This document shows positions 1 to 11,746 of a stretch of DNA of 64,000 nucleotides, in pieces (position 1 is the stretch's first letter; every line of letters begins with the position of its first letter). The notes beneath the pieces are model-generated. The model was given only the letters and a program-made list of their open reading frames with translations. It was not told where the DNA came from and did not search any database. The stretch covers positions 2,704,501 through 2,768,500 of the forward strand of contig NZ_AZUR01000001.1 of assembly GCF_000527175.1 (NCBI RefSeq). The letters run 5' to 3'. Both the position numbers and the translations under genes were made by a program. Source of the DNA: Pseudogulbenkiania sp. MAI-1 (GTDB lineage Bacteria; Pseudomonadota; Gammaproteobacteria; Burkholderiales; Chromobacteriaceae).

Positions 1-993
1 CAGATCAGCCGCAGCCTGCACAATGCCCAGCAGACCATTGCGGCGATCGGTTCCTCCCTCGACTTTACCCTGCGCGCCGATATCAGCGGGCGTGATGAAA
101 TCAGCCAAACCCTCAACGCCTTCAATCACCTCATCGACCGTTTGCAGTCCAGCCTGCGCACCTTGCAAGAGGGGGCGGGAGAAGTCTCGCAGACCTCTGC
201 CGAGCTGTTGGGGGCCTCGCAACAGGTGGCGCAAAGCTCCAGTGTCCAGAGTGAATCGTCGTCGCACATGGCCGCATCCGTAGAACAGATGACGGTCAGC
301 ATCAATCATGTGGCCGAGCGCGCCGGCGAGGCGAGCCAATTGTCCAGCACGGCCGGTAGCAACGCGCAGAATGGCCAGCAAGTGATCGGCCAGACCGTCG
401 GTGACATCCATGCCATAGCATCGGCCGTAGAGGCCGCGGCCCATGACATTCAGGAACTCGAGGGCCGCAGCAAAGAGATAGCGACCGTGGTCAGCGTTAT
501 TCGCGACGTGGCCGAGCAGACCAATTTGCTGGCACTCAACGCCGCCATTGAAGCCGCCAGGGCTGGCGATACGGGCCGGGGTTTTGCCGTGGTGGCGGAC
601 GAAGTGCGCAAACTGGCCGAAAGAACGGCCTCGTCCACCCAGGAAATCAGCGACATCATCCACTCCATCCAGCTCGCATCAGGAAACGCCGTGGAACGCA
701 TGCAAAACGCGGTGCAACGGGTCGAGCAAGGCGTCGCCGGGGCCAGTTCCGCGCAGCAGTCGATGACCACCATCTATGACTCGTCCAGCCAGAGCGTGCA
801 GTTGGTCAGCGAAATCTCCGATGCCATTCGCGAGCAGGGAGAGGCGACCAACAGCATTGCCATTCAGGTTGAAAAGGTCGCTCACATGGCTGAGGAAAAC
901 AGCAGTGCCGCCAGCCAGGCGGCCGCCATGGCCGAAAGACTGGAGGAGATATCGCGCAATATGCATGAGGTGGTGAGCGCCTATCGGCTGTAA
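1..993 (+). CDS. Methyl-accepting chemotaxis protein, C-terminal part
   Basis: The reading frame is open from the first base, so the gene begins outside the window; 330 residues are visible. The first ~45 residues look like the end of a HAMP linker (RADISGRDEISQTLNAF). The rest is the long antiparallel coiled coil of the cytoplasmic signalling domain. The conserved hairpin tip lies at about residues 172-209 of the visible part (EQTNLLALNAAIEAARAG, then GRGFAVVADEVRKLAERT) and is the site that contacts CheA and CheW. The protein ends in AYRL, without the CheR-binding pentapeptide seen in some receptors. Ligand domain and specificity cannot be read from this piece. Family assignment is certain. 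Confidence 0.97.
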   Translation, partial: QISRSLHNAQQTIAAIGSSLDFTLRADISGRDEISQTLNAFNHLIDRLQSSLRTLQEGAGEVSQTSAELLGASQQVAQSSSVQSESSSHMAASVEQMTVSINHVAERAGEASQLSSTAGSNAQNGQQVIGQTVGDIHAIASAVEAAAHDIQELEGRSKEIATVVSVIRDVAEQTNLLALNAAIEAARAGDTGRGFAVVADEVRKLAERTASSTQEISDIIHSIQLASGNAVERMQNAVQRVEQGVAGASSAQQSMTTIYDSSSQSVQLVSEISDAIREQGEATNSIAIQVEKVAHMAEENSSAASQAAAMAERLEEISRNMHEVVSAYRL

Positions 994-995
994 TA

Positions 996-1019
996 AAGGC
1001 GCCCTTTGGGGCCTTATGC
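996..1019 (+). terminator. Possible terminator hairpin after the chemotaxis receptor
   Basis: Just after the stop codon the sequence AAGGCGCC, a short loop, then GGGGCCTT can fold into a hairpin. No clean T-run follows, only an AT-rich stretch (AATTATTTTGG), so termination is plausible but weakly supported. Confidence 0.35.
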
Positions 1020-1169
1020 AGAATTATTTTGGCCTGAAAGTTCCAGCATGAAGCCCTCCTCCCCCCTATCCCAACGGGAAAACCCGCTTGCTGCCGGCAA
1101 ACCTGTGGGCGGCGCGGCGAATGGGAAATATCTGCGCAGCGAAAACCCCGGCTTGGTGACCACCCTTTT

Positions 1170-1922
1170 TCAGATTCCCTCGACATCGATGCCGTGTTCG
1201 GCCAGCCAATCCTTGCGCTGCGCGTAGTCGGGCATCGCCCGCTCCACCCGCAGCCAAAAGGCCGGGGTGTGATGCGGCTCGTGCAAGTGGGCGATCTCGT
1301 GCACCACCACGTACTCGGCGATGCGCGCCGGCAGCAGGATGGTTTTCCAGTGGAAATAGAGCCAATCCCCCTTGCCGCACGAGCCCCAGCGGTAGCCCAG
1401 GTCCTGGACCTTCACGCCGGCGGGCGCCACTTCCATGCGTGACTGATACTCGGCGACCCGGGCCGACAGCCACACCCGTGCCCGCTCGCTGTACCAGCGG
1501 ATGAAGTGCTCGCGCGCGGCAGGCAAGGCGTCCCGGCGCAGACAGAAGCGGCCCGCTGCCAGCTTCAGCGGCACATCCTGCTCATCGACCAGCTTGAGCC
1601 GATGGCTGCGCCCGAGGTAAAGGAAGCCCTCGCCACCCACGAATTCCTTGCGGGCTACCCGCCGCTGCAGCCGGTCCTTCTCCGCCAGCTTGGTGTAGAT
1701 CCAGAAGCGCTTCTCCCGCACGAACGCTTGCAGCCGGGCGATATCCACCCCCGGCGGGGCGCTGAGGATCAGTTCGCCGTCGCGTTCCACCGTGATCTGC
1801 ATGGTTCTGCGGTGGGCGCTGCGGCGGACGATGAATTGAAGGTCATCCACCTGCAAATGACCGTCCTCCCGTTCGGAGGGGACGTCAGCACGGTCTGGGT
1901 CGCGCTTCAGCGGTATCGGCAT
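1170..1922 (-). CDS. YgjP-like (DUF45) zinc metallopeptidase
   Basis: A 250-residue protein of the YgjP/WLM-type metallopeptidase family, close to SprT-like proteases. The zinc motif is visible as VVHEIAHLHEPHHTPAFW, with HEIAH at residues 208-212 and a third histidine ligand a few residues on. The upstream block WGSCGKGDWLYFHWKTILLP (176-195) is also typical of the family. The ATG lies 4 bases after the hsdR stop codon, so it should be translated as the last gene of the restriction operon. Genes of this family are often found beside hsdR; their role there is not established and no substrate can be inferred. Confidence 0.93.
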   Translation of the reverse strand: MPIPLKRDPDRADVPSEREDGHLQVDDLQFIVRRSAHRRTMQITVERDGELILSAPPGVDIARLQAFVREKRFWIYTKLAEKDRLQRRVARKEFVGGEGFLYLGRSHRLKLVDEQDVPLKLAAGRFCLRRDALPAAREHFIRWYSERARVWLSARVAEYQSRMEVAPAGVKVQDLGYRWGSCGKGDWLYFHWKTILLPARIAEYVVVHEIAHLHEPHHTPAFWLRVERAMPDYAQRKDWLAEHGIDVEGI

Positions 1923-1926
1923 CTCG

Positions 1927-4900
1927 TCACACTTGCACCAGCTTGTCGTGGTTGGCGCGGGCCAGTTCCATCAGCTTGTCGGCCAGCACGCCGGCCTTGT
2001 CGACGTCCACCAAGGGCGGGCGCAGGCGCCTCAGGTGCTCGAACAGCTGCGTGTTCAGGTCATCCTGCGCCGCACGCTTGCTCGGCGTCCAGATGTTGCG
2101 GTTGTTCTGCAGTTCCTGCACCAGCAGGTCCACCAGTTCCACCGTCACGTCCTTCAGACGGAGCAGCTCGGCATCCGACGGCGTCGCACCGTCACACACC
2201 ACATCCAGCACCGTACGCAGGAACGGCGCGCAATGCACCGGCAGATCGGCGGGGGCGTCAGCGGCCTCCACTTTGCCCGTACGCAGTTCGTCGATGATCT
2301 TCTGCAGTTGGGCGATGACCTCGTTCCACTGCTCGCCCAAGGTCTTGAGGATGTCGTTCAGCCGCTCGGAGAGCTTGCGGTACAGCACCGGGTCTTGATC
2401 GACGTGCTGACGAATGTGCGAGCGGATGGCGTGCTCCATTTCCGACGCCTTGGCGCGGTCGTTAGCCGCTCGGGCAACGTGGGCATCGAACTGGGCATCG
2501 GTCAGCTGGATCGGCGGAATCTTAGGGTCGATGCCCAGCGAGATCACATGGTCGTCGATCAGCTTGCGCACCTTGGCACCCACGTCCTTGCCGAGGACCG
2601 GCGTGTCCTTGTAGCGGTTGCGGGCGCGGGCATGGATATAGGCGAGCCGCTTGGCGTCGGCGGCGTAGGGCAGCCCCTCCGGGCGAGGCAGCACGGTATC
2701 CAGCGACGCCAGGAAAGCTTTGAGCTTGACGGCGAATTCGGCGCGCAGCTTCTCGCTGCCCAACGCCTCGATGCAGGCTTCGGTGTCGTCCAGCGATTCG
2801 ATGCCCTGCTTGCGGAACAGGTCCGCCACGCGCAGATGCCGGTCGCGCAGCACCGGCACCTCGTCCTTGAGGCTGGCCAACGCGCCTTCCACGTCCTCGT
2901 CGGCGTAGGCGGCCAGCGCTTCCTTCAGATGCCGGGCCACACCGTAATAGTCCACCACGATGCCGCAACGCTTGCCGAAGCCGGTACGGTTGACGCGGGC
3001 GATGGCCTGCAGCAATTCTGCCTCGCGGATGGGGCGGTCCAGGTACATCACGCCTTCGATGGGAGCATCGAAGCCGGTCAGCAGCATGGACTTCACCACC
3101 AGGAAGGCGAGCGGATCGGCCTTGTCGGGTCGGGCATCGAACAACGGCTTCTTGAAGCGCTTGATCAGTTGCTCCTGCGCTGCGCCGTCGGTCCACGGTT
3201 TCCACGCCGGGTCATCGTTGTTGCTGCTGGAGATGATCGGCGCGAATTCGATGCAAGCCAGGGTGTCGCGGTAACGCCAGGCCTGAACCACCGCCTGCAC
3301 TTTCGGATGGCGCTGGCACAGCGCCTCGTCGTCCAGTGCCTTGTCTTCCGGCGACAGTGCCTGCGCCTCGGCCAGCAATTCGTCGCGGGCCTTCTTGAGC
3401 GCATCGAAATAGCGTATCGCCGACAACCGGCTATAGGCCACCACCTGCGCCTTGTAGCCGTTGGGGAGGATGTTGGTGACGTAGTGGCGGAGGATGTCGC
3501 GCGCCTTGTCGGCGATCAGCGCCGGCGCGTCGAAGATATGGCCCTTGGTGGCGTACTTCTTCTTGATGGCCTCCAGTTCCTCGGGCGAGTACTGGCGGAA
3601 CAGGTCCTCGAACAGCTCGTCGAGGCTGGCGCCGTCCTTGACGGCGCCGTTGGCGGTGCGCCCCTCGTAGAGCACCGGCACCGTGGCACCGTCGGCCTCG
3701 GCTTCCTTGATGGTGTAGCGGTCGATGAACTCGCCGAAAATCTCGTGGGTGCGCTTCTTCTCGCCCATGATGATCGGCGTGCCGGTGAAGCCGATCCTCG
3801 CACAATTGGGCAGGCCCGCCAGCAGGTTGGCGTGCAGGTCCCCCGCCTGGGTGCGGTGCGCCTCGTCCACCAGCACGAGGATGGTCTCGTCCTCGTTCAG
3901 CACCTCGAAGGGCTCGTCCACCTTGTAGGCGGCCAGGGGTTCTGCCGTCTTCGGTAGATCGTCCGCCGTCAGCGGGGCCTCGCCTTCGGTATCGGCATTA
4001 CGGTACTTCTGGATGGTGGCGAAGACCAGCCCCGGCCCCTTGCGGCGGGCTAGAGCCTTGATGCCCTGTGTGCTCTCGGCCACTTCCACCATCTCGCCGG
4101 TGAGCGTGGCGGTGACGGAAAGCTGGCTTTGCAGGTCCTTGCGGTCGGTGACGACGATGACCTTGAAGCGGCGCAGTTGGACATCGGCGCGCATCTTGCG
4201 CACCAGGAACACCATCGTTAGCGATTTGCCCGAGCCCTGGGTGTGCCAGATGATGCCGCCGCGCTGGTCCACCTCGCCGTGCTGCAAGCGGGTCTGGCCG
4301 GTCTTGAGCCGGGCGATAGCGCGGTTGACGGCACGGTACTGCTGGTAGCGGCATACCGTCTTGACGGTCTGCCCGCCCGCCTGCATGAAGAGCAAGAAGT
4401 TTTTCACCACGTCGAGCAGATGCGAAGGCCGCAGCAGGCCGGCAATCAGGCGCTCCTGTTCCGACAGGCTGGCCTTGCCGAGCGCCTGCGCCACCTCGAT
4501 CTCGCTGCCGGCACCGTCGGGACCGACCACCGTCTTCCACTGCGCGTAGTGTTCGAAAGCCGAGCCGATGCAGCCCACGCGAGCCTCGTCGAAACTGCTG
4601 GCTACCAGCAGCTGGGTGGTGGCGAACAGCGCCTCGTTGCCCTCGTTGTCATCGACCTCGAAGGCGGCCTTGCGCTGATTGCTGTAGCGGCGCAACTGGT
4701 CCACCGCCTCGGCCAGCGGCTCGGGGATGGACGGGCTCTTGCACTCCACCACCACCAGCGGCACGCCGTTCACCAGCAGCACCAGGTCGGGCACGATGAA
4801 GGCCTTGGCCGAGTTGAAGCCCGGCGGGCAATCGACGCGGTACTGGTTGACGACGGTGAAGCGGTTATTGGACGGAGTGTCCCAGTCGATATAGCGAATG

Positions 4901-5244
4901 GTCTGGCCGCGACCTCCGTCCCAGCCCGGCAGGCCCTCCACCGTCAGGCCCTTGATCAACAATTCGGTGGCCTTCTGGTTCGCCTCCATCAGCTTGGGCG
5001 TACCCAGCCGCGTGATGGCGGCCACGGCCTCGGACAGACGGGCATCGTCCAGCCAGGGCGCACCGTCCGGGCCGGGGTTCAGCGCACGCAGTTGCTCGCG
5101 CAGCACGCGCTCCTGAATCACCTCGGCGAAGCTCGTGCGGCCGGTGACGGCCGGATCGTCGAGGCTGCCTTCGACATGGTCCCAGCCCAGCGTCTGCAAT
5201 TGGGCGACGAAGGGCTTTTCGACGTCTTCGAGTTCCCAGCCCAC
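1927..5244 (-). CDS. hsdR: Type I restriction enzyme, R (endonuclease/translocase) subunit
   Basis: A 1105-residue HsdR, the subunit that translocates and cuts unmodified DNA in complex with HsdM and HsdS. The N-terminal PD-(D/E)xK nuclease shows D153 (VPDLVLLVNG) and ECK at 167-169. The superfamily 2 motor follows, with Walker A GSGKS at 337-341 and the DEAH box at 460-463 (LVDEAHRTQ). The C-terminal helical region is intact. The start codon is GTG at 5242-5244 and overlaps the stop codon of the upstream ATPase gene by one base (TAGTG), which indicates translational coupling. The first ~20 residues are repeated, with a few changes, in a remnant at 7461-7521. It looks functional. Confidence 0.97.
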   Translation of the reverse strand: MGWELEDVEKPFVAQLQTLGWDHVEGSLDDPAVTGRTSFAEVIQERVLREQLRALNPGPDGAPWLDDARLSEAVAAITRLGTPKLMEANQKATELLIKGLTVEGLPGWDGGRGQTIRYIDWDTPSNNRFTVVNQYRVDCPPGFNSAKAFIVPDLVLLVNGVPLVVVECKSPSIPEPLAEAVDQLRRYSNQRKAAFEVDDNEGNEALFATTQLLVASSFDEARVGCIGSAFEHYAQWKTVVGPDGAGSEIEVAQALGKASLSEQERLIAGLLRPSHLLDVVKNFLLFMQAGGQTVKTVCRYQQYRAVNRAIARLKTGQTRLQHGEVDQRGGIIWHTQGSGKSLTMVFLVRKMRADVQLRRFKVIVVTDRKDLQSQLSVTATLTGEMVEVAESTQGIKALARRKGPGLVFATIQKYRNADTEGEAPLTADDLPKTAEPLAAYKVDEPFEVLNEDETILVLVDEAHRTQAGDLHANLLAGLPNCARIGFTGTPIIMGEKKRTHEIFGEFIDRYTIKEAEADGATVPVLYEGRTANGAVKDGASLDELFEDLFRQYSPEELEAIKKKYATKGHIFDAPALIADKARDILRHYVTNILPNGYKAQVVAYSRLSAIRYFDALKKARDELLAEAQALSPEDKALDDEALCQRHPKVQAVVQAWRYRDTLACIEFAPIISSSNNDDPAWKPWTDGAAQEQLIKRFKKPLFDARPDKADPLAFLVVKSMLLTGFDAPIEGVMYLDRPIREAELLQAIARVNRTGFGKRCGIVVDYYGVARHLKEALAAYADEDVEGALASLKDEVPVLRDRHLRVADLFRKQGIESLDDTEACIEALGSEKLRAEFAVKLKAFLASLDTVLPRPEGLPYAADAKRLAYIHARARNRYKDTPVLGKDVGAKVRKLIDDHVISLGIDPKIPPIQLTDAQFDAHVARAANDRAKASEMEHAIRSHIRQHVDQDPVLYRKLSERLNDILKTLGEQWNEVIAQLQKIIDELRTGKVEAADAPADLPVHCAPFLRTVLDVVCDGATPSDAELLRLKDVTVELVDLLVQELQNNRNIWTPSKRAAQDDLNTQLFEHLRRLRPPLVDVDKAGVLADKLMELARANHDKLVQV

Positions 5245-7094
5245 TAATCTTGCCCCTCGACGAGCACAAGCCTGTCTACGCTCTCGTTGCCCTGAGCAGA
5301 CGTCTCTTCTCTCATTCGGGCCATCGCAAAAAGCTCGGCTAACAAATCAAGCTTCTGTGTGATTTCCGGAGACAGCCCTTCTGCCGGAGCAAACTGCACC
5401 AAGCGGTGCAGTTCGCCCTTGGTCAACAACATCGGGCCACTTAGCTTGTTTGCCAGTCGCCGGAAGAACTCTTCCGCCACGCTGCTGAGTTTCCGCCTTT
5501 CGGTTTTTGCCTCCCACACCAGCCTGGCTGCCTCCGGGGGAAATCCACGCCAAGCATCGTAGTCTCCCGCAATGCCATCGAAGACACGCTCGGTAAGCAC
5601 TTCAGCCAACGCCTCGTCGATGGCCGTTTCAGCCGCATCGCTGAATAGATCGTTGCTCGGGTACTGGCTCAAGGCATAAGTGCGCAAGAGATCGGGAGTA
5701 ATGAAATAGTTCTCCGCCTCGTAGCGTCGCCAGTAACGAATCGTCAACGCGCCCTCTTTGCGGTCCTCCCGGTTCTGCCCATCATTGTCGAGGATCGCCA
5801 AGCCCTTCAGGTCGGGAAGCAGGTTGCGCAGTCCGTTGAAATGCTCGCGCGGCGTCACGCCAAAACCACCCTCGACCCGTTCCAGTTCGGCCTCGGCATC
5901 CTGCTGCGGATAATTGTTCTGCACATAGAACGTGTTGATGCGCTCGTCCCAGATGGATGCCGTCGGGTGCCCCAGGCGTTCGGCAAGCGCGCGCAGCATG
6001 TCGACATCGGTGCCGCCCTCCACGTACAGCACATAGCCGCGTTCGCGTGCCTTCACATAGTGTTCAGCGCCGAAATGCTTGAGGCTGTTGCGAATATCCT
6101 GTTTCTTGGCCAGATCGTCAGCACGGCCTTCCAGCAGCAAGGTTAGGTTGTTGTCCAGCGCCTCGTCGAGAATGACTTCCGAATGAGTGACCATCACCAC
6201 TTGAGAGCCATTCTCGCTGGCGATGTCCCGCAGGAGCACGTACACCTGCTTTTGGCGCAGGATTTCCAGGTGCGCGTCCGGCTCGTCCACCAGCAGCACG
6301 CTGCGCTTATGAGAATACAGGTAGGCGAAAACCAATAGCATCTGCAGAAAACCGCGCCCGGCCGACGACACGTCGAGGGCTTCTTTCACCCCCGGTTGGC
6401 GGTAGCTCAGTGAAATACTGCCTCGAACGGTTTCCTCAGGCCTATCCAGCGCCACATTGAACAAGCGCCGCATGAGGGTGACGATCCGCTTCCAGTCTTC
6501 AGTTGAGGATTTCACGACAGACAGGCACAGGTTGCGCAACACATCCGCCGTGCGGCCTTGGCCGAGCAACACGTCGACGCGACCGGGTTGCAGGATGGGC
6601 TCTTCGGTATCCAGCCCCGACATGGGGTAGAGCAATTCCACCTTCAGGCTTGCAGCATGGGCGATCAACTCCATGTCGGCAATCACCGAGGCATCCGGAG
6701 AGCAATAAACGAGTTCATCCCCCTGGTTGCGAAAGCGCATGGGCAGCGGCCGAACCTTGCCCTGGAACTCCACACCCACGGTGATAACCAGCGGAATGTC
6801 CTTGTTGCCCTTGCGCACCTGGGTGTTGTGCCAGAAGAATCGCGTGCGCTGCACCGGCACAGCGACAATGTTCAAGCGGTTGAGTGACGTCGCCGTACGC
6901 TCTTTGGCGGACGATTCCCGGCGTGCCTCATACCATGTTTGCACGGCCTGCGACCACAGAGCCAGCGCCTGAATGGCGCTGGTCTTACCGCAGTTGTTGG
7001 GTCCGATCAAAACAGCGGGATGGTCCAGTTCGATGCGCTGCCGCTCACCGAAGCGTTTGAAGTTTTCGATTTCGAGGTAATGCAACAGGCGCAT
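5244..7094 (-). CDS. OLD-like AAA ATPase with TOPRIM nuclease domain
   Basis: A 616-residue ATP-binding protein of the OLD/RecF-like group. It has Walker A GPNNCGKTS (31-39), an ABC-type signature region SSAGRGFLQM (243-252), Walker B LLVDEPDAHLE (267-277), and MVTHSEV after it. The C-terminal half carries TOPRIM-type acidic motifs (YVEGGTDVDML near 357-367, and AILDNDGQ further on). Related proteins include phage P2 Old and the GajA subunit of Gabija, DNA nucleases active in phage defence. The ATG at 7092-7094 was chosen because the protein then starts at the conserved MRLLHYLEIENFKRFG. The frame runs further upstream only through remnant DNA. It lies inside the hsd operon and overlaps hsdR by one base. 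Function as a defence accessory is inferred. Confidence 0.88.
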   Translation of the reverse strand: MRLLHYLEIENFKRFGERQRIELDHPAVLIGPNNCGKTSAIQALALWSQAVQTWYEARRESSAKERTATSLNRLNIVAVPVQRTRFFWHNTQVRKGNKDIPLVITVGVEFQGKVRPLPMRFRNQGDELVYCSPDASVIADMELIAHAASLKVELLYPMSGLDTEEPILQPGRVDVLLGQGRTADVLRNLCLSVVKSSTEDWKRIVTLMRRLFNVALDRPEETVRGSISLSYRQPGVKEALDVSSAGRGFLQMLLVFAYLYSHKRSVLLVDEPDAHLEILRQKQVYVLLRDIASENGSQVVMVTHSEVILDEALDNNLTLLLEGRADDLAKKQDIRNSLKHFGAEHYVKARERGYVLYVEGGTDVDMLRALAERLGHPTASIWDERINTFYVQNNYPQQDAEAELERVEGGFGVTPREHFNGLRNLLPDLKGLAILDNDGQNREDRKEGALTIRYWRRYEAENYFITPDLLRTYALSQYPSNDLFSDAAETAIDEALAEVLTERVFDGIAGDYDAWRGFPPEAARLVWEAKTERRKLSSVAEEFFRRLANKLSGPMLLTKGELHRLVQFAPAEGLSPEITQKLDLLAELFAMARMREETSAQGNESVDRLVLVEGQD

Positions 7095-7096
7095 GA

Positions 7097-7171
7097 TCAG
7101 GCGCTCCCTTCGGTTTCGTGATGTTCTTCTGGTGCCAGCAGCGGCGTGACGCGGCCGGTGAGGAGGTCGAA
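7097..7171 (-). pseudogene. Tail of a second hsdS gene, fused to transposase remnant
   Basis: Reading on the minus strand, the last ~24 codons before the ATPase gene encode FDLLTGRVTPLLAPEEHHETEG and a stop. The DLLTGRV..TPLL part matches the end of the intact HsdS (DLLTGRVRVTPLLEEAAS, ending at 7957). The bases match too: the block around 7142-7169 resembles 7980-8013. Directly upstream, in the same frame, the sequence becomes IS3-type transposase (PEQQYAAW). This is the 3' end of a different hsdS copy whose remainder has been lost. It suggests that the ATPase gene once followed that other hsdS. Confidence 0.75.
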
Positions 7172-7400
7172 CCAAGCAGCGTACTGCTGTTCCGGGGTTC
7201 GGTAGCCAAGGGAAGAATGGCGGCGTTTTCGATTGTAAAACACCTCAATGTATTTTAAAGAGGTCTTGTTTGGCTTCCGCCCGCGTGCCATAGTTTTCGT
7301 GGAAGACGCGTTCGTTCTTTAAACTGTTGAAGAAGCTTTCCATCGGCGTGTCCCAGCAGTTCCCTTTCCAGCTCATAGACACCTGCATGCCGCAGCCACA
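7172..7400 (-). mobile_element. IS3-family transposase remnant (end of OrfB), frameshifted
   Basis: The minus strand encodes the C-terminal part of an IS3-type integrase-fold transposase: MQVSMSWKGNCWDTPMESFF, then FNSLKNERVFHENYGTRAEA, then in a second frame YIEVFYNRKRRHSSLGYRTP. The two frames are joined at about 7250 by one extra A in a TTTAAAATAC run, so the original frame is broken. The N-terminal part of the transposase, OrfA and recognisable terminal inverted repeats are missing, and the last residues run into an hsdS tail. The element is dead and was cut at both ends by recombination or deletion. Confidence 0.88.
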
Positions 7401-7460
7401 GCGTTGGGCCACCACAGCATTTCCAGTCGGCAAAGCCACTGGTACTGACGGACAGCACAC

Positions 7461-7521
7461 GACCCAGCGCCTGCAACTTGGCGACGAAGGGCTTTTCGAC
7501 GTCTTCGAGTTCCCAGCCCAT
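7461..7521 (-). pseudogene. Truncated start of a second hsdR copy
   Basis: From an ATG at 7519-7521 the minus strand encodes MGWELEDVEKPFVAKLQALG, which matches the first 20 residues of the intact hsdR product (MGWELEDVEKPFVAQLQTLG) with two changes. The similarity then stops and unrelated sequence leads into the IS3 remnant. The ATG overlaps the stop codon of the DUF1016 remnant (TGATG), the coupling expected of an operon ordered hsdM-hsdS-DUF1016-hsdR. This copy therefore marks the original hsdR position of the upstream operon. Confidence 0.85.
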
Positions 7522-7960
7522 CAGTTTTCCTCCGCTGGCGGGGCGTCCGGCAATGCGCCCAGCTCCCGTTCGATCTGCTCGATGCTGGGCAGGCCGGTCT
7601 GCAACTCGGTGGGCTGTTCCCCCACGGCAGTTGTCCAACAGCCTGTTGGACAATTTCACCCTCCGGCCACACCTCGGCAAAGGCGCGCATGTGCATCAGG
7701 TTGGCGCGGGAAAAGCCCTTCATCTCCGGGAAGGCACTGCGCAGGTCGTGCGCGAGGCGCTCGATTACCTTGGCGCCCCAGCCCTCGCGCGCCTGCCGCT
7801 CCAGAATGTCGCAGCCGATCTGCCAGTACAGCAAGACCATCTCGCGATTGACGGCCAGGGCCGCCCGCTGCTGGGCGCTGTGGATGCGGGTTTTCAGCTC
7901 GGCGAGCCAATCGGCGTAGCCGGCGGGTGGTGGGGTGAGCGAGACAGAACGCGCGGTCAT
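7521..7960 (-). pseudogene. DUF1016 (YhcG-type) nuclease gene with internal deletion
   Basis: The first ~110 codons encode the N-terminal domain of a DUF1016/YhcG family protein (YADWLAELKTRIHSAQQRAA, then REMVLLYWQIGCDILERQ), up to the conserved QLPWG. There the sequence jumps, near 7620, into a different frame encoding EQPTELQTGLPSIEQIEREL and ending EEN. That matches the usual C-terminal end of such proteins. About 200 codons, including the PD-(D/E)xK nuclease domain, are missing, and the join is out of frame. The start overlaps the hsdS stop (ATGA). These proteins often sit within type I restriction operons. This copy cannot be active as a nuclease. Confidence 0.82.
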
Positions 7961-9241
7961 GATGCAGCCTCCTCCAAGAGCGGCGTGACGCGGACGCGGC
8001 CGGTGAGGAGGTCGTCCATCAGTCCCGCTTTGCTCCCATTCAGCTTTGCCAAGCTACGCTCTTCAGCATTTAGCCGATTAGCAGCGGTTTGATATCGCTC
8101 CGCAATGAGCTCTTGCTCTGGTAATGGCGGAATGGGTATCTCGAGGGAGCGAATGTCTCCAACGCGCACATGACCGACGGTTGATCCACCTGCCTTGTCA
8201 ATCAAGATACGTTGGACAGGCTGAGAAATAAGTGCGACCAGCATGAAGGTATTCCGAAGCTGTGCAGGGTTAGGCTGATACATCATCATGCGCTGCCCCA
8301 AACACGCATCCTGCATGTTGGCAGGAACTAAACAAACCTCTCCGACAGGCGCTTCTCGTGTGATCAGCACATCTCCAGGGCGAGGCCGTCCACGCTGCGT
8401 CCAAATTCTGTAGGAGGCCTTGTCTGTGAACGCAAGTCCTTCGTATACAAATCTTCCGTCTCGGACGTTCGAGGTACGCACGACAGGATGACCGCTCTCC
8501 GTGATTGGCGGCGTGCGGTTTTTGCAGTCAATTACGGCATCACACACACTTTCTGCCTGAGCAACCTCCCATTCTTTCGGAATCCACCCCAGCGGCGACT
8601 GCTTGTAGAGATGCGGCGCCTCGGGCTGGGGCGGGCGCAGCTCGCCATTGGCGTCGATGCCGCGCGTCAGCAGATCGTGCAGCAGGCCCTGCTTGACGGC
8701 CTTGAGCTTGGCGATGATCGCCTCGGTTTCGTGGATAGCGGTGTCGAGGGTGTCAAGAATCTTGGCGATTGTTTCTTGTTCACCATAGGGAGGTAGGAAG
8801 ATTTGGAACCGCCTGACATCAGCGTCATTTACCGCCGGATAACTTGAACCAACCGCATCTCTCTCTGCTTGAGCGCCGACCGCGCCGCTCATTAGCGAAT
8901 GAAAAAGATACACGGGATGACTGATGCCATCCTTTGCCCGGATGACGGAGAAACCAGTGGATGCAACTAGCGGCCCATAGTCCCTAACATTGATGAGCCC
9001 ATGCGATTTGAGATTAGGACGCACGGTGCCAAACAATACGTCTAACGGCTGGACGACACGACGAGCGCGGCTAGGGGCTGTGCCGTACGTCGTTTCATCT
9101 ACAGCCCCCCAATTAATGAAGCCATTCTCTACAGAGCTGAGGTCGATGTACCGGAAACGAAACTTCCCCGGCGTCGTCGCCGGGAGTGTTTCCGGATTAG
9201 TGTCCGCGACTTCGCTAATGGGATGAAGGATTACGCTCGCT

Positions 9242-9249
<8 letters not shown>
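7957..9249 (-). CDS. hsdS: Type I restriction enzyme, S (specificity) subunit
   Basis: A 430-residue HsdS with two target-recognition domains, each followed by a helical spacer. The N-terminal domain ends in the conserved LPPYGEQETIAKILDTLDTA (about 150-170) and the C-terminal domain ends with IPPLPEQELIAERYQTAANR (about 370-390). The subunit directs HsdM and HsdR to a bipartite DNA sequence that cannot be deduced from the protein. The ATG at 9247-9249 overlaps the end of hsdM by 8 bases, and the stop overlaps the DUF1016 remnant start. The recognition domains have lower GC content than the flanking genes, in keeping with exchange between strains. Confidence 0.95.

Positions 9250-11746
<2,497 letters not shown>

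Noticed and set aside
994..1169. Second attachment site matching the tRNA-Ala 3' end
   Set aside because: No run resembling the tRNA T-arm and acceptor end was found.
1933..3957. 674-codon plus-strand open frame opposite hsdR
   Set aside because: It lies wholly antisense to a conserved gene with nuclease and helicase motifs and has the His/Gln/Val-rich composition of a GC-rich shadow frame.
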